Assembly (NCBI RefSeq): GCF_000488255.1
Contig: NZ_KI530745.1
Coordinates: 885,324 to 949,323 of the forward strand
From: Acinetobacter indicus CIP 110367
GTDB lineage: Bacteria > Pseudomonadota > Gammaproteobacteria > Pseudomonadales > Moraxellaceae
Length of the DNA: 64,000 nucleotides
Reading direction: 5' to 3'
The position numbers were made by a program, and so were the translations under genes. Each line of letters begins with the position of its first letter. Within the stretch, counting starts at the first letter, position 1. A model generated the notes under the pieces. It was not told where the DNA came from, made no database searches, and was given only the letters and a program-made list of their open reading frames with translations. Positions 1 through 9,481 of the stretch are shown one piece after another.

Positions 1-300
1 GCCAACTTTTTAGAAAAGCCCATTAGCTTGCTGTTTTTTATTGGGTTTTGAAAGTTATTTATTCTGGGTGAATGTATTCAGATGCTGTCTACCTCCCGAT
101 TTCACGGTTCTGGCAGCCTCCTGTTTTATTTTTTGAAGTCCCCTGCCTTATCTTGGTGCGTTTTGTTTCATGCAAGTGCATCTTCCCGTCAAGCTCAGAT
201 TTAATTTTTGATTTTAAAGGTTTTATTTTAATAAATTCGGGTTTGGCACCATCTTTGCATTATTAAAAGTACTCGTTGTACAGACTCTATTGAGAGTTGC
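1..300. other. Non-coding stretch upstream of nasT
   Basis: AT-rich and without a convincing gene; the only long open frame (72-266) has no family resemblance and no ribosome binding site. The last bases before nasT (GAGAG, about 4 nt before its ATG) serve as its ribosome binding site. A GTAC-TCGTT-GTAC inverted repeat lies near 270-282 but is too short to call an operator. Confidence 0.4.
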
Positions 301-888
301 ATGCCAAAACTGAAAATCGCGTTAATTGATGATGATCTCGAGCGCGCAGAGTTCATCAAAACCTCCTTAATTCAGCATGAATTTGAGGTGGTTGCCTGTT
401 TAATTATCAATCATTCCAATATGTTCCATTTACAGCAACTGCATGCCGATGTGATTCTGCTGGATATGGACCATCCACATCGGGACATTATTGAAAGCTG
501 CGTCAGCCAGTTTGATTTACCAACCGTGCTGTTCACCAAAAACAGCCACAAAGACACCATCAAAAATGCCATTGATGCCGGTGTTACGGCTTATATTGTC
601 GATGGGATTGATCCGGCCAAACTGGACAGCATTCTGGAAATTTCCATCGAGCAGTTTAAAAAACACAAAAAGCTGCTGCACGATCTGGAAGAAACCAAAG
701 GCAAACTGGCTGACCGTAAAGATATCGAAAAAGCCAAGGTCTTGCTGATGCAGATGCATGCCTTAAGCGAAGAAGATGCCTTTGGCCTGCTACGCAAAAA
801 TGCCATGAGCCACCGGATGACCATTGGTGAAATGGCACGGCGCCTGCTCGATGCCCAGCAACTCCTGCAAAAACAATTTAAGGATTAG
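301..888 (+). CDS. nasT: ANTAR-domain antitermination regulator NasT
   Basis: A two-domain regulator of 195 residues. Residues about 4-120 form a response-regulator receiver fold, with an acidic IDDD stretch near residue 9 and LLDMD as the possible phospho-acceptor strand. Residues about 130-188 form an ANTAR RNA-binding domain (pattern IEKAK.LLM..HALSEEDAF.LLR). In the known NasS-NasT pair, NasT binds a two-hairpin leader RNA and prevents termination ahead of nitrate assimilation genes when released by NasS. The gene for its partner starts 2 nt after its stop codon, so the two are surely co-transcribed. No nitrate reductase genes are in the window, so the target is probably to the left. Confidence 0.9.
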   Translation: MPKLKIALIDDDLERAEFIKTSLIQHEFEVVACLIINHSNMFHLQQLHADVILLDMDHPHRDIIESCVSQFDLPTVLFTKNSHKDTIKNAIDAGVTAYIVDGIDPAKLDSILEISIEQFKKHKKLLHDLEETKGKLADRKDIEKAKVLLMQMHALSEEDAFGLLRKNAMSHRMTIGEMARRLLDAQQLLQKQFKD

Positions 889-890
889 CC

Positions 891-1898
891 ATGCATAACT
901 TAGAAAAAACCAAACTTCAGATTGGCTATATTCCTTTGCTCGACTGCGTCGCCATTTTATGGGCCAAACAGCGTGGCTTTTTTGCCGATGCCGGCCTCAA
1001 TGTCGAACTGCTAAAAGAACCGTCCTGGGCCAGTTTAAGAGACCGGCTGGCCTTTGGTTTTATGGATGCCGCGCATTGCCTGTCGGCCATGTTACCGGCG
1101 GCGGCGCTCGGCACCGACCAACTGGGGATTCCGCTGCAAACGCCGCTGGTGCTAAGTACCAATCAGGCTTACATCAGCCTGAGTCAATCGCTGTGTTTTG
1201 AACTGGGCATCCAGCCGGAAGATGATGCCGCACACATTGCCAAAAAACTGATAAACGCGCATCAGCAACGCCCGATACAGCTGGCGCACGTCTTTCACGC
1301 CTCGATTCATCATTACTGTTTAAGAGAATGGCTGGCCTTGGCCGACCCGATCCTGGCGAAAAATATTCAGCTCATTACGCTGCCACCACCGTATATGGTC
1401 GAAGCGATTTCCCAGCAGCAGATTGATGGCTTTTGCGTTGGCGAACCCTGGAATACCCAGGCCGAATTACAAGGCTATTCTAAAATCCTGCTCTCGGGTC
1501 AGCAGGTTATTCCGCAAGTGGCTGATAAAGTACTGGCGGTAACCGCAGAATGGGCCGCCCAGCATCCGAATACCTTAAATGCCATGACCTCTGCCATTCA
1601 GCGCGCGCAAGCCGAATTGCAACAGCTGGAAGATGTACAAGCGGTCTGGCAAATGCTAAATGAGGCCGGCATCATCCAGTTTCCTTGCTCCGCACAGGTC
1701 CATGTCGAGCGCTATTATTTTATTCAGAATATTATTCGCAGTTTGGTGGATGAATCGTCAGCCCAGCCGCAAGCGCAGGATTTTGTCTGGCTCACCGAAC
1801 AAATGTTGAAATGGGATGCGCTGGATGTGCCCGAGGTGGAGAGTGCTGCGGTCAGTCAACGCTGTATTTATCCGCTACCCTCAGGTCACGCCGAATAA
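891..1898 (+). CDS. nasS: NasS-type nitrate-binding sensor (NrtA/CmpA-like)
   Basis: A 335-residue periplasmic-binding-type protein of the NrtA/CmpA family. It opens with IGYIPLLDCVAILWAKQRGFFADAGLNV, typical of these nitrate binders, but has no signal peptide, which fits the cytoplasmic sensor NasS rather than an ABC transporter component. In known systems NasS holds NasT inactive and releases it when nitrate or nitrite binds. It follows nasT by 2 nt and no permease or ATPase gene follows; a terminator lies directly after its stop codon. An orphan transport binding protein is the alternative, made unlikely by the nasT linkage. Confidence 0.88.
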   Translation: MHNLEKTKLQIGYIPLLDCVAILWAKQRGFFADAGLNVELLKEPSWASLRDRLAFGFMDAAHCLSAMLPAAALGTDQLGIPLQTPLVLSTNQAYISLSQSLCFELGIQPEDDAAHIAKKLINAHQQRPIQLAHVFHASIHHYCLREWLALADPILAKNIQLITLPPPYMVEAISQQQIDGFCVGEPWNTQAELQGYSKILLSGQQVIPQVADKVLAVTAEWAAQHPNTLNAMTSAIQRAQAELQQLEDVQAVWQMLNEAGIIQFPCSAQVHVERYYFIQNIIRSLVDESSAQPQAQDFVWLTEQMLKWDALDVPEVESAAVSQRCIYPLPSGHAE

Positions 1899-1928
1899 AA
1901 AAAGCCCGCAACGATGGCGAGCTTTTTT
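1899..1928. terminator. Bidirectional terminator nasS / cysK
   Basis: AAAAAGC.CGC pairs with GCG.GCTTTTT around a short loop, with an A-run on one side and a T-run on the other, so it can end transcripts from both converging genes. Confidence 0.8.
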
Positions 1929-1953
1929 ATGGCTATTTTTGCAGTCGACAGAC

Positions 1954-2952
1954 TTAGTCGGCAGAAATATCTTCAAACAGCACTGAAGATAAATAGCGCT
2001 CGCCACCATCTGGCAAAATCACCACAATATTTTTACCGGCATTTTCCGGACGTGCAGCCAGCTGTGCCGCAGCCGCCATTGCGGCACCACTGGAAATTCC
2101 AACCAGAATGCCTTCCTGGGTTGCCGTCTTACGCGCAAAATCAATTGCTTCCTGGCTTGGAATGGCAATGACTTCATCAACCAGGTCTAAATCGAGGTTT
2201 TTAGGAATAAAGTTGGCGCCAATACCCTGAATTTTGTGTGGTGCCGGGCTAATCGCTTCACCACGTTTGGCCTGACCAATAATGGCCGATTCTGCCGGCT
2301 CAACCGCCACCGAATACAACGGCTGGTTCTGCACTTTTTCGAAATAACGCGAAATACCGGTAAGCGTACCGCCTGTGCCCACGCCGGCAACCAGAATATC
2401 GACCTGACCGCCTGTGGCCTGCCAGATTTCTACCCCGGTGGTTTTTTCATGAATGTCCGGGTTGGCCGGGTTTTCAAACTGCTGCGGCATAAAATAGACA
2501 TCCGGTTGCTCGGCCACCAGACGCTCAGCTTCTTCAATCGCGCCTTTCATGCCTTTGGCTGGCTCGGTCAGTACCAGATTGGCCCCCAGCGCTTTTAATA
2601 CTTTACGGCGTTCAATACTCATGCTGGCCGGCATGGTTAAAGTAATCGGATAACCTTTGGCTGCTGCTACAAAAGCCAGCGCGATACCGGTGTTGCCGCT
2701 GGTTGGCTCAACAATATGCATGCCAGCTTTAAGCGCGCCACGCTGTTCTGCATCGGCCACCATCGCTGCACCAATCCGGCACTTCACAGAAAATGCCGGA
2801 TTACGGCTTTCCACTTTGGCAAATACATTGGCTCCCCCGCCAATGACACGATTAATGCGCACCAGTGGTGTATTGCCAATGGCTTCGGCATTGTTGGCAT
2901 AAACCGCAATCCCCAAATTGTCCGGGGCGGTAAAAGCTGTATCTGTTGTCAT
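1954..2952 (-). CDS. cysK: Cysteine synthase A (O-acetylserine sulfhydrylase)
   Basis: Makes cysteine from O-acetylserine and sulfide using PLP. Visible signatures are [11 protein letters not shown] (the lysine binding PLP), [11 protein letters not shown] (the substrate loop), [10 protein letters not shown] (phosphate binding) and GISSGAA near the end. Two adjacent ATG codons (2955 and 2952) follow an AAGGA site; the second has better spacing and is used here, giving 332 residues, normal for the family. The longer frame to 2997 has no ribosome binding site. Transcribed away from plsB. The FSVKCRIG form points to the A isozyme rather than CysM. Confidence 0.95.
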   Translation of the reverse strand: MTTDTAFTAPDNLGIAVYANNAEAIGNTPLVRINRVIGGGANVFAKVESRNPAFSVKCRIGAAMVADAEQRGALKAGMHIVEPTSGNTGIALAFVAAAKGYPITLTMPASMSIERRKVLKALGANLVLTEPAKGMKGAIEEAERLVAEQPDVYFMPQQFENPANPDIHEKTTGVEIWQATGGQVDILVAGVGTGGTLTGISRYFEKVQNQPLYSVAVEPAESAIIGQAKRGEAISPAPHKIQGIGANFIPKNLDLDLVDEVIAIPSQEAIDFARKTATQEGILVGISSGAAMAAAAQLAARPENAGKNIVVILPDGGERYLSSVLFEDISAD

Positions 2953-3250
2953 CATGTTTTCCTTAAGTCTTTTTTCATTTACCTCACCTTCTATCATACA
3001 GGCTTCTTTAAATTTTAAAATTCGATTTCTCTAAGATTAGTTACAATAAAAACTGAATAAGTTTCACACAAATACGGCCAGTTTTTCGTTAAATTAGGTG
3101 ATCACCCCATGAAATCTATTCAGTCCAGCCTATAAATCGCTGTAAACTTAGTTCAATTTTGATCTTGACTGACAACCGTGTCAGCCCACCGGCCTCAGGT
3201 TCTACTGTAAAAACAGCCCATCCGGCCCATGAAAATATTTAGGGAATGCA
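2953..3250. promoter_or_regulatory. Divergent promoter region cysK / plsB
   Basis: About 300 bases without a gene between two divergent genes. AT-rich, so both promoters should lie here. The AAGGA site of cysK is at 2959-2964; the plsB start is preceded by AGGGAATGCA. No operator-quality palindrome or small ORF was found. Confidence 0.45.
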
Positions 3251-5746
3251 ATGTCTAACAAGAGTTACAGCCGACTTTATCGTAACCTGACGCAAAAAAT
3301 TCTAGATAAGATTGTGACCCCGCAAGTCCTGGGCAGCACCAGCGAACTGGAACAGAATCTGGCGCAGAATCAGCTACATACCCGTATCTGCTATGTACTG
3401 CAAGATGCCTCTTTAAGTAATACTGTACTGATTGATAAAGAAGCGCAAGCGCGTGGCCTGCCTTCGGTGTTTTCACCACTGATTTTAGGCCAGTACAATG
3501 AAGATAACTCGATGCTGGCACTGAATGAGCAGGATCATCCGCATGACAGCTATCATTATTCAGCCCGACTGATTCGTCTAATTGAGGCCTTGCAGCAGCA
3601 TCCGGATCAGGATGTGCAGCTAGTGCCGGTAACTGTGCTCTGGGGTCGTGCGCCGGAATATGAAGATTCCTGGTTTAAAGCCCTGTTTGCCGATGCCTGG
3701 GCCAAACCGAACAAGCTGAAACAAACCCTGAATATTTCCTTATATGGCCGTGAAAACTATATTGAATTTCACAAGCCGGTATCGTTAAGAGCTTTGCTGG
3801 AAACCGCGCAGACCGAGCGCCCGAACTTTTCTCCGGCGCATTTTGTGGTGCAAACCCTGGACCAGAACTTTAACCAATATAAAGAAGCCATTTTAGGCCC
3901 TGACCTGTCCGACCGCCGCAACCTGATCAATAAACTAATGAAAACCGAGGCGGTGCAACAGGCGATTCGTAAAGAAAGTATTGATAAAAAAGTCAGCATG
4001 TTTGAGGCAGAAAACCGTGCCAAAAGCTATCTGACCGAAATTGTATCGGACTTTTCCTATTCGACTTTACGCTTTGCCGAGCTGGCACTGACCAAACTCT
4101 GGACCCAGCTCTATGACGGGATTGAAGTGCATCATTTCGATACCGTGCGTGAACTGGCCAAAGACTATGAAATTGTCTATACGCCGTGTCATCGCAGTCA
4201 TATTGACTATCTGCTGCTGTCCTATGTGATTTTTAACCGTGGCCTGATGGTGCCGCATATTGCTGCCGGCATTAACCTGAATTTACCGGTGGTTGGGCAA
4301 ATTTTACGTGGTGGCGGTGCCTATTTTATTCGCCGTACCTTTAGTGGTAATGCACTATATACATCGGTATTTAAGGAATATCTGCACAGCCTGCTGTCAC
4401 GCAATACCCCGCTGGAATATTTTATTGAAGGTGGCCGTTCCCGTACCGGCTTATTGCTGCCACCGAAAAAAGGCATGCTGTCGATGACGGTGCAAAGCCA
4501 TTTACGCGGTGCCACCAAACCGATTGCCTTTATTCCGACCTATTTTGGCTATGAAAAGCTGATGGAAGGTACCTCTTATTTAAATGAGCTGAATGGCAAG
4601 CCCAAAGAAGCTGAATCGTTATGGGGCATTCTGAACTCGGCGCGGAAAATTGAAAAAGTATTTGGCCAGGTCTATGTCAACTTCGGCGAACCGGTGTTCC
4701 TGGACCATATTCTGCAACAGAATCAGGCCGATCAAATCCAGCTTTCAATTCATGATGAATTGCCACGTCCAGTCATCAACACGGTTGATCAGGCAGCACG
4801 GGAAATTCTGGAAAATATCAATAAAGCGGTTGTAATTAACCCGATTTCGCTGATTTCCACCATCTTGCTGAATGCACCGCAACACGCCTTAAGCCAGGAT
4901 GATTTACTGCGCCAGATTGAACAGTATCGTGAGCTGCTTAAAGCGACGCATTATGATGATCGCATGATTATCACCCAGCTGTCGGCACCGGAAATTATTG
5001 AATATGCGCTGAAACTGAAACAGGTTGAGCATTATCAGCAGGATAACCAGACCTGGATTCGTGTGGCCGAGAGTCAGCGTATTTTACTCAGCTACTTTAG
5101 CAATAATATTCTGCACTGCTTAAGCTTACCGGCACTGATTGCCCTGCTCGTGCAGGATATGCCGGCGATCACCACAGCGCAGCTTAAGCAGCACGTCAGC
5201 CGCTTATATCCATTCTTGAAATCGGAGCTGTTTTTAAAATGGTCGGCCACAGAACTTCCTGCACAGATTGACCGTATTCTCGACAGCATGCAGCAACTGG
5301 GCTGGATTGAGGTATCGGAGAACATTCAGCTGCTTGAACTCCAATCAACACATCCAATGCACAGTCTGGCAACGCTGGCACGCAGCAGCCTGAACAACTT
5401 TGTGTTGATTAGCCAATTATTGCAGGAATATGCCGAGCCGTATCAGTTAGATTTAAAAGCGCTGGAAAAAATGGCCAAAACCGTATTTAAACGGCTGGCA
5501 GAGTCAGGCAATTTAAACAGCGGCTATTACTTCGACAGTGCCACGTTAAAGAGCTTTATGGGCAGTTTACAACAGCTTGGACTGCTGGAGATGCAAGGTC
5601 AGCAGTTACAACTGAAACCACAATTTGATACAGAAATATCAGATTATCTGGGCTGGTATGCCCCTGAGCTGCAACAGCAGATTGCAGATAAGCTGCTGTT
5701 CTCCGAGAAAGAAATCAAACAGTTTAAAGAGTATAGTAAAAAATAA
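3251..5746 (+). CDS. plsB: Glycerol-3-phosphate 1-O-acyltransferase PlsB
   Basis: Catalyses the first step of phospholipid synthesis, acylating sn-glycerol-3-phosphate at the inner membrane. The 831-residue length is usual for PlsB. The acyltransferase motifs are clear: PCHRSHIDYLLL (the H-x4-D catalytic box), GGGAYFIRRTF, then FIEGGRSRTG and IAFIPTYFGYEKL. The long N-terminal region and the C-terminal helical extension are those of PlsB, not of the shorter PlsC or PlsY. It appears to be a single-gene unit. Confidence 0.96.
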   Translation: MSNKSYSRLYRNLTQKILDKIVTPQVLGSTSELEQNLAQNQLHTRICYVLQDASLSNTVLIDKEAQARGLPSVFSPLILGQYNEDNSMLALNEQDHPHDSYHYSARLIRLIEALQQHPDQDVQLVPVTVLWGRAPEYEDSWFKALFADAWAKPNKLKQTLNISLYGRENYIEFHKPVSLRALLETAQTERPNFSPAHFVVQTLDQNFNQYKEAILGPDLSDRRNLINKLMKTEAVQQAIRKESIDKKVSMFEAENRAKSYLTEIVSDFSYSTLRFAELALTKLWTQLYDGIEVHHFDTVRELAKDYEIVYTPCHRSHIDYLLLSYVIFNRGLMVPHIAAGINLNLPVVGQILRGGGAYFIRRTFSGNALYTSVFKEYLHSLLSRNTPLEYFIEGGRSRTGLLLPPKKGMLSMTVQSHLRGATKPIAFIPTYFGYEKLMEGTSYLNELNGKPKEAESLWGILNSARKIEKVFGQVYVNFGEPVFLDHILQQNQADQIQLSIHDELPRPVINTVDQAAREILENINKAVVINPISLISTILLNAPQHALSQDDLLRQIEQYRELLKATHYDDRMIITQLSAPEIIEYALKLKQVEHYQQDNQTWIRVAESQRILLSYFSNNILHCLSLPALIALLVQDMPAITTAQLKQHVSRLYPFLKSELFLKWSATELPAQIDRILDSMQQLGWIEVSENIQLLELQSTHPMHSLATLARSSLNNFVLISQLLQEYAEPYQLDLKALEKMAKTVFKRLAESGNLNSGYYFDSATLKSFMGSLQQLGLLEMQGQQLQLKPQFDTEISDYLGWYAPELQQQIADKLLFSEKEIKQFKEYSKK

Positions 5747-5828
5747 AGTATCAGATTCTCAGATATTATTGTGATACTAATCACACGACATTATCAGTTA
5801 ATTTGATATATTTATTCACAAAAAACAA

Positions 5829-5862
5829 TGGGGTTTTGGCGCTTTTATTCAGCGCTTTGCCC
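5829..5862 (+). other. Hairpin in the bigR leader/promoter region
   Basis: GGGG and GGCGC pair with GCGCT and CCCC around a T-rich loop, upstream of the ArsR-type gene. It may be the plsB terminator (a weak one without a clean T-run) or part of the bigR control region; the sequence does not decide. Confidence 0.3.
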
Positions 5863-5907
5863 CGACTCGCTCTATACTAGCAGCAACGTGTTTTAGAGAA
5901 ATTAACT

Positions 5908-6225
5908 ATGAGTGATGGTCTTGAAATAGACGTAATGCGTGATTCTGCTGAAACTGTCGTAACGATTTTAAAATCGCTTGCCAATACCGACCGTCTATTG
6001 ATTCTTTGCCATCTTTCCCAACAAGAGTTGAATGTATCGCAAATTGAGGAAATTACTCAAATTCGCCAGCCAACCCTGTCGCAACAGCTGATGATGCTGC
6101 GTAAAAGTGATGTGGTGAACACCCGCCGAGACGGTAAACAGATTTATTACACCATTAAAGATCCGAAACTGGTTGAAGTTCTCAGCACGCTCTATCGACT
6201 GTATTGCCCGGCTACCCCACTTTAA
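5908..6225 (+). CDS. bigR: ArsR-family repressor, BigR/SqrR persulfide-sensor type
   Basis: A 105-residue winged-helix repressor. The helix-turn-helix region reads NVSQIEEITQIRQPTLSQQLMMLR and the wing TRRDGKQIYYTI. No metal-binding ELCVCDL-like motif is present. Instead there are two isolated cysteines, Cys34 (LILCHL) and Cys100 (LYCPA), 66 residues apart, the same spacing as the reactive pair of SqrR (41/107) and BigR (42/108), which sense sulfane sulfur by forming a tetrasulfide bridge. The following SulP permease gene, 73 nt downstream with a palindrome between, is the likely target together with bigR itself. The family assignment is firm; persulfide sensing is inferred from the cysteine spacing. 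Confidence 0.85.
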   Translation: MSDGLEIDVMRDSAETVVTILKSLANTDRLLILCHLSQQELNVSQIEEITQIRQPTLSQQLMMLRKSDVVNTRRDGKQIYYTIKDPKLVEVLSTLYRLYCPATPL

Positions 6226-6271
6226 TAAATTTTGCATAGGCAGATTTCTTAGCATTTTTTATGCATAATAT

Positions 6272-6292
6272 ATCTAAATTTATGATTTAGAT
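6272..6292. promoter_or_regulatory. Palindromic operator candidate between bigR and sulP
   Basis: Perfect 8-bp arms ATCTAAAT and ATTTAGAT separated by 5 bp, ending 6 bp before the SulP start codon. Size and position fit a dimeric ArsR-type repressor blocking the permease gene. That BigR binds it is inference. Confidence 0.55.
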
Positions 6293-6298
6293 TTTTAT

Positions 6299-8023
6299 AT
6301 GTCAGATTTTAAGTCACGCCTGCTCGATCGTTTACCCGCCTGGCAATGGTTAAAACATTATAATACCGTGACCCTGAAATCTGACCTGCTGGCCTCGCTG
6401 ATTGTCATTGCAATGCTGGTGCCACAAGGTATGGCCTATGCCATGCTGGCCGGACTTCCACCGGTGATGGGACTGTATGCCAGTGTACTGCCGATGATCA
6501 TCTATGCCTTTTTCGGCAGCAGTCCTACGCTTTCGATTGGCCCAGTGGCCATCATCTCCATGATGACCTTTGCCACTTTAAATCCCTTATTTGAAGTCGG
6601 CTCACCGGTGTATATTCAGGCCGCCTGTCTGCTGGCGCTGATGGTTGGGGTCATTTCCCTGCTGCTCGGTATGCTGCGCTTTGGCTTCCTGATCCAGCTG
6701 ATCAGCCATCCGGTTATTAAAAGCTTTATTATTGCTTCGGCGCTGCTGATTGCGCTGGGTCAGTTAAAGTTTCTGTTTAATGTGCCGCTACAAACCAACA
6801 ATATTCCGGAATTTGTGCTGAGTGTCTTTGAATATATCGGCCTGATGCATTGGGAAAGCCTGATCTTTGGTATTGCATCCATTCTGTTTTTGGTCTTCAT
6901 GCCGAAGTTTTTTAATCTGGAAGCAGTCAAACAGCGCCTCGGGGCCAGCGGATTTATTATTAAATCTTTACCGCTGGTGCTGGTGGTGGTCTCCATTGCC
7001 CTGGTCTATTTCTTCAATCTGCAACAGGTCGGCATTAAAACTGTCGGTGAAATTCCTTCCGGTTTCCCGGCGCTGTCGATGCCGTTCTGGAATCTGGAGC
7101 TGGTACTGCAACTGTTACCCGGCGCCGCGATGATTGCCATGATCAGCTTTGTGGAGTCATTATCCATTGCCCAGGCCACCGCCTTGCAGCAACGTAGCCA
7201 GCTGAATAGCAATCAGGAACTCATTGCCTTGGGTGCAGCCAATATTGGGGCCGGCCTCAGTTCAGCCTTTCCGGTGACCGGCAGCCTATCACGTACCGTG
7301 GTCAATGCCGATGCTGGCGCCAAAACCTCTATGGCTGGCGTGCTGTCATCTTTGTTTATTGTGCTGGTCAGTCTGTATTTCACCGGTTTTTTCCGTGATC
7401 TGCCACTGACTGTACTGGCGGCAACCATTATTGTGTCAATCTGGAAACTGGTCGAGCTAAAACCGTTTATCGACACTTGGCGTTATTCCAAGGCTGATGG
7501 TCTGGCGATGTGGATTACCTTCTTCGGCGTGTTATTTATTGATATTTCTACCGGGCTGATTATCGGGATTGTTTCAACCTTTATTCTGCTGCTGTGGCGT
7601 ATTAGCCGGCCGCATATTGCCGAAATTGGACTGGTCGAAGGCACCCAGCATTTCCGTAATATTCAGCGTCATCAGGTCATCACCTCGGCCAAAGTGCTGT
7701 CGATCCGGATTGATGAAGACCTGACCTTTTTAAACTCCAATACCTTAAAAGGTTTCCTGATTAATGCAGTCAGCCAGAAACCGGAACTGGAGCATGTGGT
7801 AATTAACGGTTCCAGTATTAGTGCCATTGATTTAAGTGCGCTGGAAATGCTGGAAGATCTGGACAATGAACTGAGAAAACTGAATATCCAGCTGCATTTT
7901 TCCGAAGTTAAAGGCCCGGTCATGGACAAACTGCAACGCTCTAAATTACTGAATCATTTAAGCGGTAAAATTTTCCTGACCCATTATCAGGCCATTCGCG
8001 AGCTGAGTCCGGACATCACCTAA
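6299..8023 (+). CDS. SulP-family anion permease with STAS domain
   Basis: A 574-residue SLC26/SulP transporter: about 11 membrane segments from residue 25 to 430, starting with the family signature LIVIAMLVPQGMAYAMLAGLPPVMGLYAS and ending with a cytoplasmic STAS domain (about 450-560). Members move sulfate, bicarbonate or other anions; the substrate cannot be told from sequence. Its place behind a persulfide-sensor repressor suggests a link to sulfur (sulfate, sulfite or thiosulfate) handling. An inverted repeat follows the stop codon. Confidence 0.9.
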   Translation: MSDFKSRLLDRLPAWQWLKHYNTVTLKSDLLASLIVIAMLVPQGMAYAMLAGLPPVMGLYASVLPMIIYAFFGSSPTLSIGPVAIISMMTFATLNPLFEVGSPVYIQAACLLALMVGVISLLLGMLRFGFLIQLISHPVIKSFIIASALLIALGQLKFLFNVPLQTNNIPEFVLSVFEYIGLMHWESLIFGIASILFLVFMPKFFNLEAVKQRLGASGFIIKSLPLVLVVVSIALVYFFNLQQVGIKTVGEIPSGFPALSMPFWNLELVLQLLPGAAMIAMISFVESLSIAQATALQQRSQLNSNQELIALGAANIGAGLSSAFPVTGSLSRTVVNADAGAKTSMAGVLSSLFIVLVSLYFTGFFRDLPLTVLAATIIVSIWKLVELKPFIDTWRYSKADGLAMWITFFGVLFIDISTGLIIGIVSTFILLLWRISRPHIAEIGLVEGTQHFRNIQRHQVITSAKVLSIRIDEDLTFLNSNTLKGFLINAVSQKPELEHVVINGSSISAIDLSALEMLEDLDNELRKLNIQLHFSEVKGPVMDKLQRSKLLNHLSGKIFLTHYQAIRELSPDIT

Positions 8024-8034
8024 AATGCCGGCAC

Positions 8035-8075
8035 TGCCTGCTTTTCAGGCAATTATTCGCCCTAAAAAGCAGGCA
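8035..8075 (+). terminator. Inverted repeat after sulP, possible terminator
   Basis: TGCCTGCTTTT pairs with AAAAGCAGGCA (11 bp, perfect) across a 19-nt loop that itself contains a shorter alternative GCCTG/CAGGC pairing. No T-run follows, so termination is uncertain. Confidence 0.4.
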
Positions 8076-8252
8076 TAAGCATAAAAATATGAAAAAATCA
8101 TGACTTTTGAACAGCTTAATTTTTCGAATATTCTATTTAAAAACAGCCATTTGATTTTTATATGATTTTTTTTGTAAGCTATTTAAATTTTCGGTATAAA
8201 ATACATCGCTAATTTTTCCCTATATTGTCCGTAATTCAGACAAGGCCTTCCT

Positions 8253-9446
8253 ATGTTCTCAGCATTTCTGCGCTTGAGCTTAGTCACTCGAATTCTGATC
8301 GCTATCATTTTAGGCGTGATAGTTGCGGTGGCTTTTCCACAATTTGCGCCCTACTTAAGCCTGCTCGGCGATTTGTTCATTAAAGCGCTTAAATCCGTGG
8401 CACCGATTCTGGTGTTTGTCCTGGTGTTATCCTCTATTGCCAATTTCAAGGTTGGCCATAGTGCGCATATCCGCCCGATTATGGTGATGTATACCGCAGG
8501 TATGTTCTTGGCTGCCCTGGCTGCAGTAATTGCCAGCAGCCTGTTCCCAAGCACGCTGTTCCTGGATATTCCGGCCAATACCGACATGCAACCACCGGGC
8601 AGTCTGGCTGAGATTTTAAAGAATCTGCTATTAAGTTTTGTGGCTAACCCGGTAACAGCAATTAGTGAAGCCAACTTTATTGGTATTCTGGCCTGGGCTG
8701 TGGCTCTAGGTGTGGCCTTCCGTCATGCAACAGACAATACCAAAGCCTTCCTGACCGATGCTGCAGATGCTGTGAATAAAGTGATCCGTCTGGTCATTAA
8801 CTTTGCGCCGTTTGGTATTTTCGGTCTGGTGGCGGTGACTTTTGCCGAATCGGGTATGAGTACGCTGGTTAGCTATGCACAATTATTAACTGTGCTGATT
8901 GGTACCATGATTTTTGTGGCGCTGGTGATTAACCCGATGATGGTGGGCTTTGTCACCCGTTCAAATCCGTATCCACTGGTATTCAAATGTTTACGTGAAA
9001 GTGGCATTACCGCCTTCTTTACCCGTAGCTCTGCCGCTAACATTCCGGTAAACCTGGATTTGGCCAAGCGTTTAGGGGTACAGGAATCAACTGCCAGTGT
9101 CGCCATTCCATTGGGTGCTGCGATTAACATGGCTGGTGCTTCTGTAACCATTACTGTGCTGTCACTGGCGGCGGTAAATACTTTAGGCATTCAGGTTGAC
9201 TTTAGCACCATGCTGATTTTATCCGTGGTCGCAACAGTTTCGGCTTGTGGTTCATCAGGTGTGGCCGGCGGTTCATTGCTGCTGATTCCGGTAGCATGTG
9301 GCCTGTTCGGAATTTCATCGGACATCGCTATGCAAGTGGTGGCCATTGGTATGGTGATTAGCGTGTTGCAGGATTCAACTGAAACTGCACTAAACTCATC
9401 TACCGATGTATTATTTACTGCCGCAGTTGATCGTAGTTTGCGTTAA
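8253..9446 (+). CDS. sstT: Serine/threonine:sodium symporter SstT
   Basis: A 397-residue transporter of the dicarboxylate/amino acid:cation symporter family. The N-terminus ([21 protein letters not shown]) and the core [21 protein letters not shown] and [11 protein letters not shown] closely follow SstT, which imports serine and threonine with sodium. The family's hairpin and helix motifs ([26 protein letters not shown]) are intact. Transcribed alone or with the following DUF1275 gene, 35 nt on, since no terminator is seen between them. Confidence 0.92.
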   Translation: MFSAFLRLSLVTRILIAIILGVIVAVAFPQFAPYLSLLGDLFIKALKSVAPILVFVLVLSSIANFKVGHSAHIRPIMVMYTAGMFLAALAAVIASSLFPSTLFLDIPANTDMQPPGSLAEILKNLLLSFVANPVTAISEANFIGILAWAVALGVAFRHATDNTKAFLTDAADAVNKVIRLVINFAPFGIFGLVAVTFAESGMSTLVSYAQLLTVLIGTMIFVALVINPMMVGFVTRSNPYPLVFKCLRESGITAFFTRSSAANIPVNLDLAKRLGVQESTASVAIPLGAAINMAGASVTITVLSLAAVNTLGIQVDFSTMLILSVVATVSACGSSGVAGGSLLLIPVACGLFGISSDIAMQVVAIGMVISVLQDSTETALNSSTDVLFTAAVDRSLR

Positions 9447-9481
9447 TATATGCACTACGTCTGTTGATTAATCAATGAATT

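Noticed and set aside
72..266. 64-codon open frame at the left edge
   Set aside because: No ribosome binding site, no protein-like character or recognisable family; likely intergenic.
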